A stretch of DNA of 64,000 bases, taken from NCBI GenBank assembly GCA_018894105.1, contig CM032122.1:38285404-38349403 (forward strand), in the 5' to 3' direction. The notes beneath the pieces were generated by a model. It was not told where the DNA came from and searched no databases. It worked only from the letters and a program-made list of their open reading frames with translations. The position numbers and the translations under genes were made by a program. This document shows, in pieces, positions 25,288-38,158 of this stretch; positions within the stretch are counted from its first letter, which is position 1; each line of letters begins with the position of its first letter. Source of the DNA: Jacaranda mimosifolia. Taxonomy: Eukaryota > Streptophyta > Magnoliopsida > Lamiales > Bignoniaceae.

Positions 25288-27311
25288 CAGAGCATGTTTT
25301 CATGTCATTTGACTGCTGAACCATGTTCAGTTTCCAAAGTAGTTTGCATGATGAAGGCTGCAGTGGAAAAAAATAAATAAATGACATCAATGAAATGAGA
25401 CTGTAAAGATTATTTTCTCAATAACCATTTTTAAATTTTCTTTCAATAGGATGTTAACATTTGTTCTTCATGGACATCTCTATTACTGAAAATCTCACCT
25501 TGGTATTTTCATCTTTCATCTGTCATTCTCATCTTTTCCATGGTCTTTAGCATATTATGAACTCTTATCACTATGATTAATTTTCCTTAGGCCAAAGTGT
25601 ATACACTAAACAACAATAGAATTATAAAGTATATAGTGAAGTATCACTGCCTGAAGTGGTGGTGTTGTAGAGCCAATAGTGCAAATCTTACTCATAATAC
25701 GGGATTAAGTTATTTTTAAAAAAGCGCTGTTCTTGTTCATTTTTATTTTGAAAATAAATTGTAATCTCATCTGCCATATCCATTATTTTTGTGGGATCTT
25801 GCCAATATTTCAAAACCTCAGCCTTCACAAAATTAGATGTCTTGCAATACCAATGAGGTCTCACGGTTGCTCTTTTTTGCTTTCCGTAATATGGGGGGAT
25901 CTTAATCTTCCTGCCCAGTGAAATGAGTGTAATTGTAGGCTCTCTGATGCCAGATATTCTGAGAACATCAGGCAGCCATAGTTCTGTTCCTTTTGGTATG
26001 TTGCAAAAGAAGATTTTGCTCAGGAATTCTGCAAGTTACCTGAAGCCATTTAACATTTAGACATGAGTGATGAACGATGTAGTCAACTCTTCCATATCTG
26101 TATTTGCCAAATGCTTAGCAATGTCTACACCCTTAAACTAAGAACTTTAGCATAATTTGTACTTTAAGAATTTAAAATGTTATGATTCATTTTGCCAAAT
26201 ATTTTCCTCTGCAACTCGCACACCGAAATGCAATTGCTTGAGGATAATGTTTTTGGAGAATATATTTTGAGAGTGCACGATTACAGAATGCTAGAATGAA
26301 TTTTATGCTTGGTTGTATTTTTGTGGAAAAAACAAAATCTATTTTAGATGTCTTTTCATGTAAGTTTTTATTGATTAGTGGTGTCACATCAAGTGTTTAT
26401 ATTATTATATGTTATTCTTATGGTGATGTAATTATTGAAAAATATGTATTTATATTTAGATAATGACTGAAAGATATAAATATATATAGTTTTAATTGAT
26501 GTAATGATCTGAAATGATAATATTTTTTTAATAATATTTTGGGAGAAAAAGTTGAACTTTTGGGGGGGGGGGGGGGGGGGGGGAGGGGAGAGATTTTCCG
26601 GAGAAGTGGAAGAATGAAACATTCTCTAGAAATGAAAATATAGAATGCCTTTCATCTTCATGCATTTCCCAAGGAAATCTTCTCAAAACGTCATCAGAAA
26701 ATATTTCCCTGGAATGATGATGGGAATAACTCCAGACAGATTTTTGTTTTTCTTCTTCTTTTGCTGTACTAGAGTATGTGGAATTTAACTCATGATTCAG
26801 TATCTTGATGACAGGCACTACCATTTTGGATGCTATTAGAGAAGTTGTTGGGGACAAAACAGAAGTGATATATGAACAAGATCCATCTGCAAGTACCTTT
26901 GTTGGTAAACATTACTCTTTCGCCGTCGTTGTTGTGGGTGAAGGCCCATATGTGGAGTCTGGCGGTGACAGCACAGAGCTTACATTTCATTTTAATGGCA
27001 CTGAACTAATAAGTATGGTTGCTGATGAAGTCCCTACATTAGCAATCTTGATATCTGGGAGGCCTTTGACTTTAGAGCCATGGCTTTTGGACAAAATGGA
27101 TGCTCTGGTTGCTGCATGGCTACCTGGAAGTGAAGGAGGTGGAATTGCAGATGTTATCTTCGGAGATCACGAGTTCCAAGGACAACTTCCGGTAACCTGG
27201 TTTAGAAATGTCGAACAACTCCCAATGCATGCTGAAGACAACACATATGATCCTCTGTTTCCAATCGGTTTTGGCTTGACGAGCAAAAATGAAGCTATCA
27301 AGAGCTGCTAA
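18515..27311 (+). CDS. Glycoside hydrolase family 3 beta-glucosidase / exo-beta-glucanase, without signal peptide
   Basis: Nine exons are read: 18515-18665, 19136-19340, 19434-19524, 20169-20314, 20648-20891, 22718-22822, 22903-23085, 24662-24863 and 26815-27311. They total 1,824 bases and encode 607 residues, the usual size for plant GH3 enzymes. These retaining hydrolases remove glucose from beta-glucans or glucosides. The N-terminal TIM-barrel domain has [34 protein letters not shown] and AKHFVGDGG. The nucleophile is Asp285 in IISD. The second domain carries the acid/base Glu490 ([11 protein letters not shown]) and GGWTATWEG. The Trp that normally follows the nucleophile (SDW) is Ser here. 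The protein begins [20 protein letters not shown] with no hydrophobic leader, so it is probably intracellular, unlike secreted barley ExoI. Introns 5, 7 and 8 are 1.6-2 kb long and repeat-rich. Confidence 0.9.
21825..22015 (+). repeat. Degenerate tandem duplication in GH3 intron 5
   Basis: Two copies of about 90 bp, roughly 21825-21915 and 21926-22015, share GGTTA(T/C)TG, GATCA(C/G)TGGTGATTGAAA, ATAAC or GTAACA(G/A)GGGATT and similar blocks in the same order, with many substitutions. They show an old local duplication with no visible function. Confidence 0.55.
25241..25287. repeat. Compound (CT)n(AT)n microsatellite in GH3 intron 8
   Basis: About 24 bases of CT repeats pass directly into about 23 bases of AT repeats. 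Confidence 0.95.
26562..26583 (+). repeat. Poly(G) tract of 22 bases in GH3 intron 8
   Basis: An unbroken run of 22 G lies about 230 bp upstream of the acceptor of the last GH3 exon. Its exact length is unsure because such runs are hard to sequence. Confidence 0.9.
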
Positions 27312-29781
27312 CTGAGTAACTTCCGCTTCAGACCAGGTGAAAATCTAAGCTTCTTCACTTAACAAAACAGGAAATTCCCATCATTATGCTTTTCATTTAG
27401 TCGTGAAAAAGAATAGCCTATATGCTACACATAATTGCATGAACCGTAGCAAGCTCAGCCAGTTAACGCATTTTCACTCTATGCTATCTGACCAGCATGC
27501 TGAGGATAATCTTGTACAAGTGAATATGAGTTGAACTTGGTAGCTTGATATGTTAGCATATATGTCTCTTCTTATTTGAACTTATCAAGTTGAATTCTAA
27601 ATGTGGTTCAAAACTTATTAAATGTTAGATTTATTATGTCCAACGAGCAGACTGAATTCAAATGAACTTTAAACTTTGTTTTACGAATACATAATACTTC
27701 TCTTTCATTCCTTGTAAAGGTATATTATTGGAAAGGTTTGTTTCAATCCGTATGAAGTGATATTGAATACATTCATCCATTCCTTCATATTTAAGTTATG
27801 CTTTTTTCCCTGTTGCTTTGATTTGATTTATCATATAAAAGGCATGACGTATATTTTGCTTCCTATCCTTGGAAAAAATTAGTCAGACAAATTGCTGCAA
27901 GAGCTAGAACCCCTACCCCCACCCCAATATTCGAAGATATGTGGTGCGCCCTTAGATTTTTTTTTATTTTTTTTTTTCCCATTAACACACGTTCACCAAC
28001 AGTTCGTTAGAGTTTAAATTTCAAAACGCACACATGTAGTATGAATAAATTGGAAAACGAAGGAGGTGTTGTTCCGATTCATGGAAAGAAAGAGGAAAAG
28101 AATTAGAATCAGAATATTGGCCAAGAATAGAGATTAAACCAATTGGATAACCAACCGAAAGTTTGAGGTGCTACTACTATTTATGTGGTTGGAATGGAGC
28201 TGCTTAAGGAGTAGTAGATAAAAAAATAATATTTGGAATAAAGTTGCCCTAGATGCCTTCTTCTCTTGCAACTTGCATAAATATTTAGACACACACACAT
28301 GTGCACACATATTTATATGCTTCAATTCTTTTGACTGTAGTCTACAGCTGAATATACCATAATCAACTGCTGCTGCACTAACTGCAAGTCCCCTATCATT
28401 CATATCACACTTGGGACTATAACTTTACACGTTTCCTACACAATTTCCAGAAAAAAAGAAAAAAGAATAAACATTTTTCTTTATATAGTACTGCAGGATA
28501 TTTCAAGATTATTAGTGTCAAAATAAATAAATAAAGAAGAAGAATATTTGGGCTTCTTGTGCTAAATGCATGAGAAATGGGGTATTATGCCAAGTACGCT
28601 ACGAAGGCTGCTGCACATGGATTCCTTGTAGATCGATCAGCACTTTGCTTGGACTTTTCATTTATTTCCACCCAACTCTTGTAATGACGTACTATTCATT
28701 TGCTTTACACTTTTTATCTATATGTAATGTAATATACTCATTTCCACGAGATAAAGTTTATTTTAAAATAATTGTTTACTTTTGAAAGTATTACTGCATA
28801 TTATATGTAATAACTCGAACATGAATGAAGAGTGCTAAAAATCAGCTTAGACGGCGATAATATTCTCCACTAGGAATATTTTCTAAAGAATAAGAGCGTG
28901 ACAATGATTTCATGGACCAGTTAAAATGGTTGACCACTCTGCATGTCTGCACAGTAGTACCAAAATTGACTCTGATCAGCAGAAAAATCTTAACTCAATA
29001 GATCTACCAATGTAATTTAATTTGTTAATGATGAATCAAAGAGTTTGGCAAGATATGGGTTAAAACTTGGAATTGAGAAAGATCTCAAAATTGTACTGTT
29101 ACTATTGGAATGCTCACTCAGCTTCTACTAAAATGGGTTGCCTCTGGCTCAGGACAACTCCACCATGGCCAAGATCAAAACTTGTTGGTCACTGTGGATT
29201 CAATTCAAATAGAGTGCTTTATGACTCAGCCAATTTGGGAAGATATCACTCTTTCAATTGGTCCATCTGCTTCATGTCAATAAAATAAAGGGTTTTTTAC
29301 TGTGTACTATCTTTTTAACTGCAAGTAGGTAAGGGGCACAGATTTGGGGCTTATAAAAGTAATCTTGGTAGACAGTATTTCATCTTCTATTCCATCTACT
29401 ATTTCGTTTCGTAAATATATACGAAGTTGTATTTAATATTTCATTAGAACAAGAAGTGATTGTGTCCATGAAATGAAATGGAATAGACGAAGATCCAAAA
29501 TGTATAAATCAGTATAAGAAACCACAGCCCAAAGACTCAGAGAATTCCTTCCATGATGATAACTAATCTCTTAAATACAAGGAGTATCTCATCAAGATGT
29601 TCCATTTTCAATGTGGTGGCATTTGGAATTACCACTTTTCTAGCAACACATTGCATCTACCTCAAATGCCAATCAAAATATTCACAAAAGTAGATCAACA
29701 AAAACCACAAACAAGCTAAGCTTTAGGCTGAATTAACTAGGCATTTTCAGACCAAGCCCTTCTTTTTTACCAGGAACCATC
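27312..29781. other. Intergenic between the GH3 gene and the MYB gene (tail to tail)
   Basis: It holds the 3' ends of both genes, a SINE-like copy near 27957-28070, and otherwise AT-rich DNA. A 73-codon open frame at 29067-29288 resembles no protein I know and is probably chance. Confidence 0.5.
27957..28070 (-). mobile_element. SINE-like retroposon copy
   Basis: Read on the minus strand, AAACTCTAACGAACTGTTGG, then GAACGTGTGTTAATGGG and a long A-rich tail match, in order, the 3' half of the better preserved SINE at 53588-53706. Target duplications were not seen. The 5' part is unclear. Confidence 0.4.
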
Positions 29782-30811
29782 TCATGCATTAGGATAGTGA
29801 AGCCCTGATTGCATCTGAAAGACCATATTTTGTAATCCCATATGTGATTCACCTCTTTGCAGATGTTGGTCGTGCATTTTAAGTCCATAGGACTGCATGC
29901 CGTAAGAAGGAGAAGTAAACATATTATTCCCATGACATGCTGAGCTAAAACCCATCATGAGTGTCTCATTACTGCTCTGATTCCACTGGAAAGGAAGCTT
30001 CTGAATTGCAGGGGAATTCGACCGTTGCGGAAGAACGGAATTCTGCTCCGGTGAAGATGACGGCGGCTTCTTGTTATCCGGTGAAGGGCTCTGATTGTCG
30101 TTGAGGTTTACTGTTGTTATATCATGAATGCTTGCTCTCCTCTTATCTTTCCCTCCAGAAAGTTGCCGGATGAAATACTTCTGAGCATGGCTGGCAACTT
30201 GGGTTGGTGTCCTAGTAATCACGAAATTGCGGGATATATTTCTCCAATCCCCTTTTCCATACTTTTTCAGGCCCATCAGAAATAACCTGTTAATAATGAA
30301 TTACACATAATTCATCTGAGGAAAGAATTGAAATGAGCTGAAAAGTTCAAATTCTAATATCAAAGAAAACTTACTTGTGCTCTTCTTCTGTCCATGGAAC
30401 ACCCTTTTTCCGTTCTTGATCAGAGGGTCTACCGGCCGAGGATTTCCTTCCGCCACCTGCGGCTACATAAGATTGCTTAAAGCTCTCATAACCATGGCCA
30501 CCACCCCATTCTAGTGTAAAAGGAGAAGATGTGCTATAACCAGGAACTGGGATCAGTCCTGCTTCTATGCTACTAACATCATCTTCCAATTCTTTGTATT
30601 GCCTAATTACATCGCCCACAGTTTTTCCGGGAACCATTGCAGCTACTTTTTCCCATCGATCCGGGGTGTTTTCATCGAACACTGCGAGAGCGTTTTCAAA
30701 CAACTTGTTTTCTGCTGGAGTCCACCTTGTGCTCCTGCTCTCCTCAAGCAACCAACTTGAATTGGAAAAGTATGAACTTGGTGGTAAAATCTCCATACCC
30801 CACCTCATCAA
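29782..30811 (-). CDS. DIVARICATA-like MYB transcription factor (two MYB/SANT repeats, SHAQKYF type)
   Basis: Two exons, 30811-30375 and 30286-29782, are joined across a GTAAGT...TTAACAG intron of 88 bp (30374-30287) and encode 313 residues. The first SANT-like repeat (about residues 26-85, [34 protein letters not shown]) mediates protein contact in relatives. The second, DNA-binding repeat (about 137-186, [20 protein letters not shown]) ends in SHAQKYF at 178-184, typical for binding GATAA-like sites. The intron falls inside the second repeat, between EEEH and LFLMG. A Ser/Pro/Gln/Met-rich tail follows. Relatives such as Antirrhinum DIVARICATA and Arabidopsis DIV/MYBS control floral symmetry, sugar and stress responses; the role here is not known. 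A second ATG one codon downstream is an equal start. Confidence 0.92.
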
Positions 30812-31930
30812 AATCCAATTTTAAGCTCGAAAGTCACAAGATTTTTGCTTTATAACATCACTTGTTGTGAGTGGAAAAGGTTGTAATGAAACTGAGGAGA
30901 AACTAGAGCAAGCAAGGGAGGCAGGGAGAAGGAGAAGGAGAAGGGAGAGAGACGGAGAGCTGGGAAAGAAAATGCAGAGAGGTGGAAGGTTCAGAATGGC
31001 AATGTCAGTGTTAAATCAAGAAGCATATGTGTGGAGGAATCAGAATACCTTTTCCTCTATAGCCACCTCTCCCTTGAGGAATCTTAAAAAGACCCCACTT
31101 TTCCAAAATCAATGAAAATCTCTCAACTTGGGATAGCTTGAAGATAACAGATATAATCAAAAGAAAACCCAACAATCTAAATTCAATATAAATCCATGGA
31201 ATTGAACCTTCGTTAATTAAGATCTGAACCCACAAGAGAAAAATGAAAATAAAAACTTCTCTGAGACCAAGTAACAATTCTAAGAAAATGACAGAAAAGA
31301 TTTCATTGATTTGAAGAAAATAAAAGGGGGAGGCGATAGTTGCTGTCCTGGGCTTGATTTTTTCTTGATATCCTAATTTGGAAACAAAGAAAACCTGAAA
31401 GATGCAAAAAGAAGGGACAGTTAAAAGAAGCTGGAGAGGAACAGTGACAGGCTGAAAAAGCTGGATGATGGGAACTCCCTCAAGTGAGAAAACTCTGAAT
31501 TCTGAGAGAGGAGGGACTGGCCTGGGGTTTTGTGAGGGGAAAAAAAAGTGGAAAAAAGGCTTCTGCTTTCTTAACTTTCTTCCTCCTTGATGTATGAGCA
31601 GCAAAAGAAAAGAGAAAGAAAGCAAGAAAAAGATGACGGCAATTGAAAGAAGGCAAAAGCACTCTATTTAGCAGCCTTCAAGAAATGAATCTTAATTTAC
31701 CCTTGCCAAAAAAACAGAGACAGAGAGAGAGGGAGAGAGAGATCTGCAGAGAGACCAAAAACAGAGAAAGGAGTGGGGTGGGGGAGGGGGGGGGAGTGGA
31801 AGGTGGTGAACTGTGATTGGATGGGATGGTGTTTGTGGATACTGCAACTCATGAAAAAGTTTTCTTATTATAATGCACACAGCACACTCCTCTTGTTTTT
31901 GTCTTTCTTTCATTTTCTTTAATAGAAAAG
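30812..31930 (-). promoter_or_regulatory. Leader and promoter region of the MYB gene
   Basis: Upstream of the MYB start the minus strand is strikingly pyrimidine-rich: CTCC/TTCTCC repeats at 30897-30955, and CT- and C-rich runs near 31720-31800. Such tracts are typical of plant 5' leaders and core promoters. Several open frames here are by-products of the biased composition. Transcription start and leader introns cannot be placed. Confidence 0.4.
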
Positions 31931-32148
31931 AATAATCAAGAAAGAACTGTTTTTGTTTTTGTTTTTTTTTTCCATTTATGATTTATTTAATAAATTTTAA
32001 TAAAAAAAATGTAGGAAGTATGGGCTGGCAGCTCATGATGATTTATGGAACCTCAATGCTGCCTTCAATGGCACTGGTCAAAAGTACAAACTACAAAAAT
32101 GCACACCACTAAGTCTCCTGTTGTATGATTTTAGCAGCAGCACCAGTA

Positions 32149-32906
32149 GGGGCGTGTTTGGCTAGTTGATAAAATGGGGTGAATAATCCAGTGTGACAAT
32201 AAGCCAATGTTATTGTTTGATTATAAATCATGCTTATCCGATGTGATAGGATATAATACATCTTGCTTACATGTGCAAATGAGTTGAGCCACCTAGTGAG
32301 ATTCACGAGTTGAGTCATTTCGAATTTGATCTCTATTTTAAGTCGATCTCGAGCAATTTATATCTAGACTCGAGACTTGTGAGTCAACTTGTCAATCGGT
32401 ATATAATTATAATATTTATTTTTATTTTATTAATAAATATATATTATATTTTAATTATTCGAGCTTAAACTAAGCTTTCAATTACTTAAAGCTCATTTGA
32501 TAATTCCAACTTAATCAAGTCAATTCAAAACTAAAAATTTCCTCCAAACTCGCTCGCCTCTGCTTGATTGCATTGCTAACCTAATCTGGTATAAGAGCAT
32601 GGATTATAATGATTGAATCACAAATAACCCTAAAGCATAATAAACAAGTAATTAAAAGTTCTTGATGCCCTTGTTTTCATTTTTTTTTTAATATTTTTTG
32701 AATTAGGGTCCAGTGATGGTGGAGAAGGAGCTTTGAGTTATGTTTTTGGATCTAAGGTGTCCTGGAGGTGGGGTTGGTGGTTGCAAGATTAACACTATCC
32801 AATACATTTGATTAAATAACATCATCCTTAAAGAACGAAAAACTATCATTTATATTTATCAATCCTTCCGACATAATATCGTTGGTCCAAACAAACAAGG
32901 CCTTAC
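32149..32906. mobile_element. Possible MITE, Tourist-like ends (uncertain)
   Basis: Left end GGGGCGTGTTTGGCTAGTTG and, on the complement of the right end, GGCCTTGTTTGTTTGGACC are similar in their first 12 bases and lie 0.75 kb apart. The flanking triplets are GTA and TTA, so the target duplication is imperfect. The inside holds AT-rich DNA that may be a second insertion. Confidence 0.3.
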
Positions 32907-33114
32907 ATATGTGAACCAATAATTGTCCGCATTCAGCACATCAGCATTTTAGAAAAGGAAAAGTTAAGTACACTGCTCTTTTAAATTCACGTCTATAAAT
33001 GAACAGTTGAGTACACTAATCCTTTTGAATTCACCTCTAAAGGAACCAGCTCCTTTAATTTACTACCCTTTTAGGTTCACTTCCAATCGATTTGACCACA
33101 GATAATTTTACTTA

Positions 33115-33503
33115 GCGTCTGTTCTTTTTATGTTTTGGGTGAATTATAGAAAATATTTTGGGAGAAAATTTGAAGAATGTGTCATATGTTCTTTTTATTT
33201 TTGAAAAACATAAAAAATAATTTGAAAATGAGTAATCTGTTTCTTTATATTTTGGGAGGAGACAAATTTTACTGTTGATATCAAATTAATTGCTTTTTTT
33301 GTTGGATTTATAGGGTAAAAATAATTTTTATATATATTTGTGATGATTAAAATATGATTGTGGGGTATTTTATAAATAAATTGTGAGAATTTTTTGGGTA
33401 TTGAAATTTTATTTTTTGGAAGAATGATTGAAAAACGTGTTTCCATTTTGTAATTATTCTAGGAGAATGAAATTTTTCTGTGAAAAACCAAGAGAACATA
33501 ACC
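33115..33503. mobile_element. MITE, Tourist/PIF-Harbinger-like (TTA)
   Basis: 389 bp between TTA duplications at 33112-33114 and 33504-33506. The left end is GCGTCTGTTCTTTTTATG; the complement of the right end is GGTTATGTTCTCTTGG. No coding capacity. Confidence 0.55.
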
Positions 33504-33506
33504 TTA

Positions 33507-36135
33507 GTTTTTGATCTTATTTTCTCTTACTTTGCATTTGTAAAATTAAATTATTTTTAATAACGCAGAGACGTATGAATATTTTGATGGTAAACTTTCA
33601 TTCATATGTATGGATAAATCTCAAGCTTAACTCCAGTAGAAAATAAAATAAAAACCAATCATCATCATTCTAAATTATAAATATATATATATATTATATA
33701 CATATATATATATATATAATCAGTGATAGGTAATTTAATTGGATAGAGACAGTGATTAATCTGTCTATCCCTTACTTGAAGATTTCAATAATGGCCATGT
33801 CATGTTTGTTGTCAACAGGTGAATGACCAGCCAATCACGTTTCTTGTTGTAATTCAGGTCAACTAACTATGATTAATGTTAAGATTGACTCATCCCCATT
33901 ATTTAAGTAGCCAATTATACGATCATCTTAAACTAACTTTATTTTAAATCATTAACCTTCTCAAGACCTAGGTCAACTAGGACTTCAACACCTTAATATG
34001 CCTGCCACTAATACTTAGGTACTAAGATTAATCAAGATACTAGATAAAACTTTGCCTGTGACCGTCCACCGTCAATTTTGTTCTTATCCAACTCTAGTAG
34101 TTCACTATTTTAATAAACCTAGCAGATGTTAATAATTATGGCCCTAACTCACTTTTGTTCCACGTATCAAGAAACATCAATGAATGATGATTCATTATGT
34201 TGCTGATTGATTGATTTAGTGGCAGACCTGATATTTATGTGTGAGATTTAAGTTTCATTTCATATAAAAGTTTCACCCGCAAATAAGGGTGTTCATTGGA
34301 TCAATCTTATCCGATAAACCCAACGATCCAAACCAAATCAATCTTGGTTCGGTTTTGATCGGGTAATCGGATTTGACCAGATAAAATTCGATCAAATCCG
34401 ATTATATTTGATTTGGTTCTTTGATTTTATATTCATTTACCCGATTCAATCCGACCCGATACAATCATTTAATTAAAATAAATAATAATATTTTTTAAAA
34501 AAATATAACTTTTGTTATTTATATTTATATGTATATTTAATGTTCAACTTAGATTTAAATTTGAAATTTTATATTATCAATTATGATTTGTGGTAAATAA
34601 TGAGATAACTTATAACAATTTATGACTTGCGGTGCTTAAATGCAATACTGTATGCTTTTGAATTTTAATGACTATTTTGAGAATAATTTGATTGTTTTGA
34701 TTTTTTAATTAAAGAACTAAAGAAATTGTAACTAGTGCTTTCTTTTCCTTCTCCTTCTTCTTTTTTTCCCCCCTCCTTGAACCCGATTACCTAAATCAAA
34801 CCAACCCGATCGGTTTCAGGAACTAAAAATTATAAAATTCGAACCAATTCAAACTAATTAAAAATGATCGGTTTGGATTCATTTTATCCAAACTTTTAAA
34901 AGCAACTATAATGATTTTCACCCCAACATCAATCAAAATATTTTTTTTTACGATGCCTCACGCTTTTATATAAGCAAAGAAAAGAAAAAATGTTTTGAGA
35001 TAAATAAAACATGAATTAATTGAAAATTATTTTACGTATCGATTGATCAATTAATTCAATAATATTGCTCTTATCTTTGTACGTCTGAAGTTTCGAATTC
35101 AAATTATGACAAACTCTTAACATACATGCGTGTATTTATAAATAAATAAAAAAAAAATGTTTTACTTTAGCTATAGCTAAACCCAATGGGACATAAATAT
35201 TTCTCCATTGTTAACTTAGGGGTGGACCCATAAAACTAGCCGCCAAAGTGGGGTGTACATCAAATGTCAATATCACGCACAAGGTATATTGGGGACCATG
35301 GCTGATGGCTCTAGCTAGGCTCCATTTGCTAACACGCTTCTCAACTCTCATTGGTTGGCTAAATATTTTTAAGCTTTAAGAATCCCATGCTCCAACTCCT
35401 CGGTGAAAATAATTAACGTTTGGGTCCTCGAAACAAGTGTAAATTCTGCTCCAACAACAGTGGACCCAATCATCATTTAATGCAATGAATTCATGACACG
35501 TAAGATGGATGTATTGGACCATGTTTCAGTTTATAAAAACCACTTTCTAATACATCCTAGTTTTTTTGGCCCTTTTCACATTGTTTGGTTAGTGGGGATG
35601 GGAGTCGGGGAATAATGCTATTCTTCGACGCGTTCATGCAGTGTGCACAACAAACCGTACATTTGCAAGTAAAATTCCAATTTTAATGAATTTTTAATAT
35701 ATATATATATATAAATTACATGGATTTTTTTTATTTCATAATAATGGGTGTAACTTAAAAAATATAATATTAATAAAATTAAGTATTTGAATTGAGTTTA
35801 ATTATTTCAAATTTTGTATTTTAGTCAATGCTTTATATTTATTTTATTTTACAACTATGCGTGGTGTAGTTCAAATAATTATTTAAAGAAATTATTTTAT
35901 ACAGTTGGTGTTTGTATGTGACATGAGAATTAAAAAAAAAATGCGAGCCTAACTTAAATAGAGGATTTGATTTGTAGTTTGACTTTATATAAAATTTTAA
36001 ATAAGAATTAAAGAAAAATATAAATTTTAATAGTAAGATCTCCATGTACAAATATGGGTAACTCATCCAAAATAGTACAAATAAGGGTAAAAAAAAATAT
36101 AAATCAAATAAAAAAAACCTAACTAACTAAATAAA
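33507..36135. other. Gene-free AT-rich intergenic DNA
   Basis: No gene was found. (AT)n runs lie near 33680-33720 and 35697-35714. A segment from about 34286 (GGGTGTTCATTGGATC, with many GATCCAAACC/CCGATT motifs to about 34880) has the look of a worn hAT-type element, but I could not define its right end. A SINE-like tail (TTCGAATTCAAATTATG, then TACATGCGTGTATTTATAAA and A-run) lies at about 35085-35160. Confidence 0.4.
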
Positions 36136-36138
36136 TAA

Positions 36139-36540
36139 GAGCTTGTTTGATTGGCATGATTGTGCATGATAAATATATAATTCAATATAATTAAATGTTT
36201 GGTTAGCATAATTAAAGTCTTTGATTAATAAAAAACCCAATATCTTATCCTAAAGTATTGGGACTATGTATCGCACTCCCTTGATGCGATTGATAATCCT
36301 AAGATTAAAAGCATTGGGATCAATATATTAAATGACGAAATGATCTCTACATATAATTCAATGAAGATGGTTTAATTATTAAAAGAAGATTGATGAAAAA
36401 ATTGATATTTCACACTTATCAAAAGTTACAATCCAAATTAGTTATCAAAATAAACAAACAAAGTATTGATATATTTTCTAAATAATGAATCTTACACTTA
36501 TTAATCATATTCAATCATATCATAGCAAACAAACGAGCCG
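36139..36540. mobile_element. MITE, Tourist/PIF-Harbinger-like (TAA)
   Basis: 402 bp flanked by TAA (36136-36138 and 36541-36543). The left end GAGCTTGTTTGATTGGCATG and the complement of the right end CGGCTCGTTTGTTTGCTATG are clear inverted repeats. Its ends resemble those of the copies at 51390 and 54798. Confidence 0.7.
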
Positions 36541-36543
36541 TAA

Positions 36544-38155
36544 ATAAAAAGGATTAGTGACCCTAATGAAATAAGCTTTTCAAAATGAACACTCAAATCG
36601 AAGTGAGTCAAAACCCACTAAAAACTTAATTAATGTAAATATCAAATTTTAAAGACGAAAAAAGAATATAATCATTTATAAAAATTGAAAACAAGAAGTC
36701 AAACTTTAATTCTAAGCAAGCACATTTCAAAATAGTAACCAATTTCACTTTATTGATTCTCAAAAAATACCTCAATTTTATTTTCATATAGCATCATATA
36801 TATATATATATAGGCAGCACAATATTGTATTTTCATTTGGTCGAGTGGCGTACACTGACTGATATGGCGCGTGAATTCTATTAGATTGGGCCCCAGATCA
36901 GTAGCCAATAAAATGAAGGCGGTCCCCTACTGATGTGACCAACTGCTCCACTGCATTTGTCCTCTCCTCTCTTCTCCCCTCCTCCCATTGGAAATCTACA
37001 CGTCTGGGGACTAGGGGCTCTCCCACATAAACATAGCCCAACCCCAAAGCTATTCCCGGTGGGGGTCGGGGGGGTGGGGTGGAGCCATGGGAATTTATAA
37101 ATTTCTGACCTTTTCTAACAGCACCAATTGCATCACATCATTTTCCTATTTTGCTCCTTGTTGTTACGTGTTGTCTTGTCAAGGGAGAGGGGTGTTTCTG
37201 GTATTATAGTATTAAGTTGGTTCCATGTGGGTAGGTAAAGGAACAATGGAATTAAATTCCCTTTATTATGATTTGGGCTTTTGTGGACCCAAATCTCAAG
37301 CCCATTACCAAGACTGGCTATACTTAACTAAAGTTGCCTAATAAAGTTTTTTACCCTTTAATTTTAGGTCTTTGGATGCAAATTTGGATCTTAGTTTAAA
37401 ATTCCTTCTGAATTTTCATCTGTTTGAATTGATACTGGTACCCACCCCCACCCCCACCCCCCAACAACATATATAGGGTATCTGAGTGAGTTTATAAGTT
37501 TTTCAAAAACATCTTATAAGATATTTAAGAGTTATAAAAAGATAACAAGTGTTCGGTAAATTTTTTTAAAAAAACTTATAAGAATATAAAATAAGATGTT
37601 AGAATCTTATAAGTTATTTTAAAAAAATAAGGATACCCTACTTATTTTTAAGATATTAACAAATTCATTTATTTTTAACCATTTTAATTATAAAATTACC
37701 ATTACTAACATTTTACAAGTTCTAAATTTTATTTTATCCAAACACTTTAAGAACTTATTTTAAAAATAAGATCTAACATCTTATAAATTTTAAAAATACC
37801 TTATAAAATATAAGTACTTATGATATATTTTAGATAAATTTAGTCAAACACACTCTCACTACTAGAAGATTTTTAATCCTTTTGTTAACTTCTTTTTGCT
37901 AGCTGAAATTTGTTCTTTTTTTTTTGGTGGGGTGGGGGGGGGGGGGGTGTTGTTTGTTTCTTGTTACTTAGCAAAAAGTTTACCATGCTCAATATTTCAT
38001 ATTTTGTCTTCGGATGTGCGTGTCTAATACTTCGTTCTTTCTCTTTGGATGTACTTGTCCAAATTAATATTCCACTTCAAAATTTTCCGACCTCCTCAAT
38101 ATTCTTGTCGATGTAGTTAATGAGGGTTTTTTGTTCTTGCGCTAGTTGAGCTATC
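36544..38155. other. Gene-free intergenic DNA with G-rich runs
   Basis: The part at 36830-37330 is less AT-rich than its surroundings (for example CCCCAAAGCTATTCCCGG, then a G-rich stretch at 37061-37080) but has no convincing frame. A poly(G) run of 14 lies at 37934-37947. The stretch 37490-37860 is rich in TTATAAGTT/AACTTATAAG motifs and may be a worn inverted-repeat element whose ends I could not fix. Confidence 0.4.
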
Positions 38156-38158
38156 TTA

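Noticed and set aside
26389..26857. Minus-strand frames rich in proline near the last GH3 intron
   Set aside because: The proline run is the poly(G) tract read in reverse, and the rest overlaps the GH3 last exon.
29067..29288. Possible small gene between the GH3 and MYB genes
   Set aside because: No recognisable protein, no coding-like composition and no splice context.
31011..31625. 204-codon minus-strand frame upstream of the MYB gene
   Set aside because: It is rich in Phe, Leu and Ile because of the pyrimidine-rich leader region; no domain is visible.
36544..38155. Hidden gene in the GC-richer part at 36.8-37.3 kb
   Set aside because: No frame above about 70 codons and no domain; the G-runs alone raise the composition.
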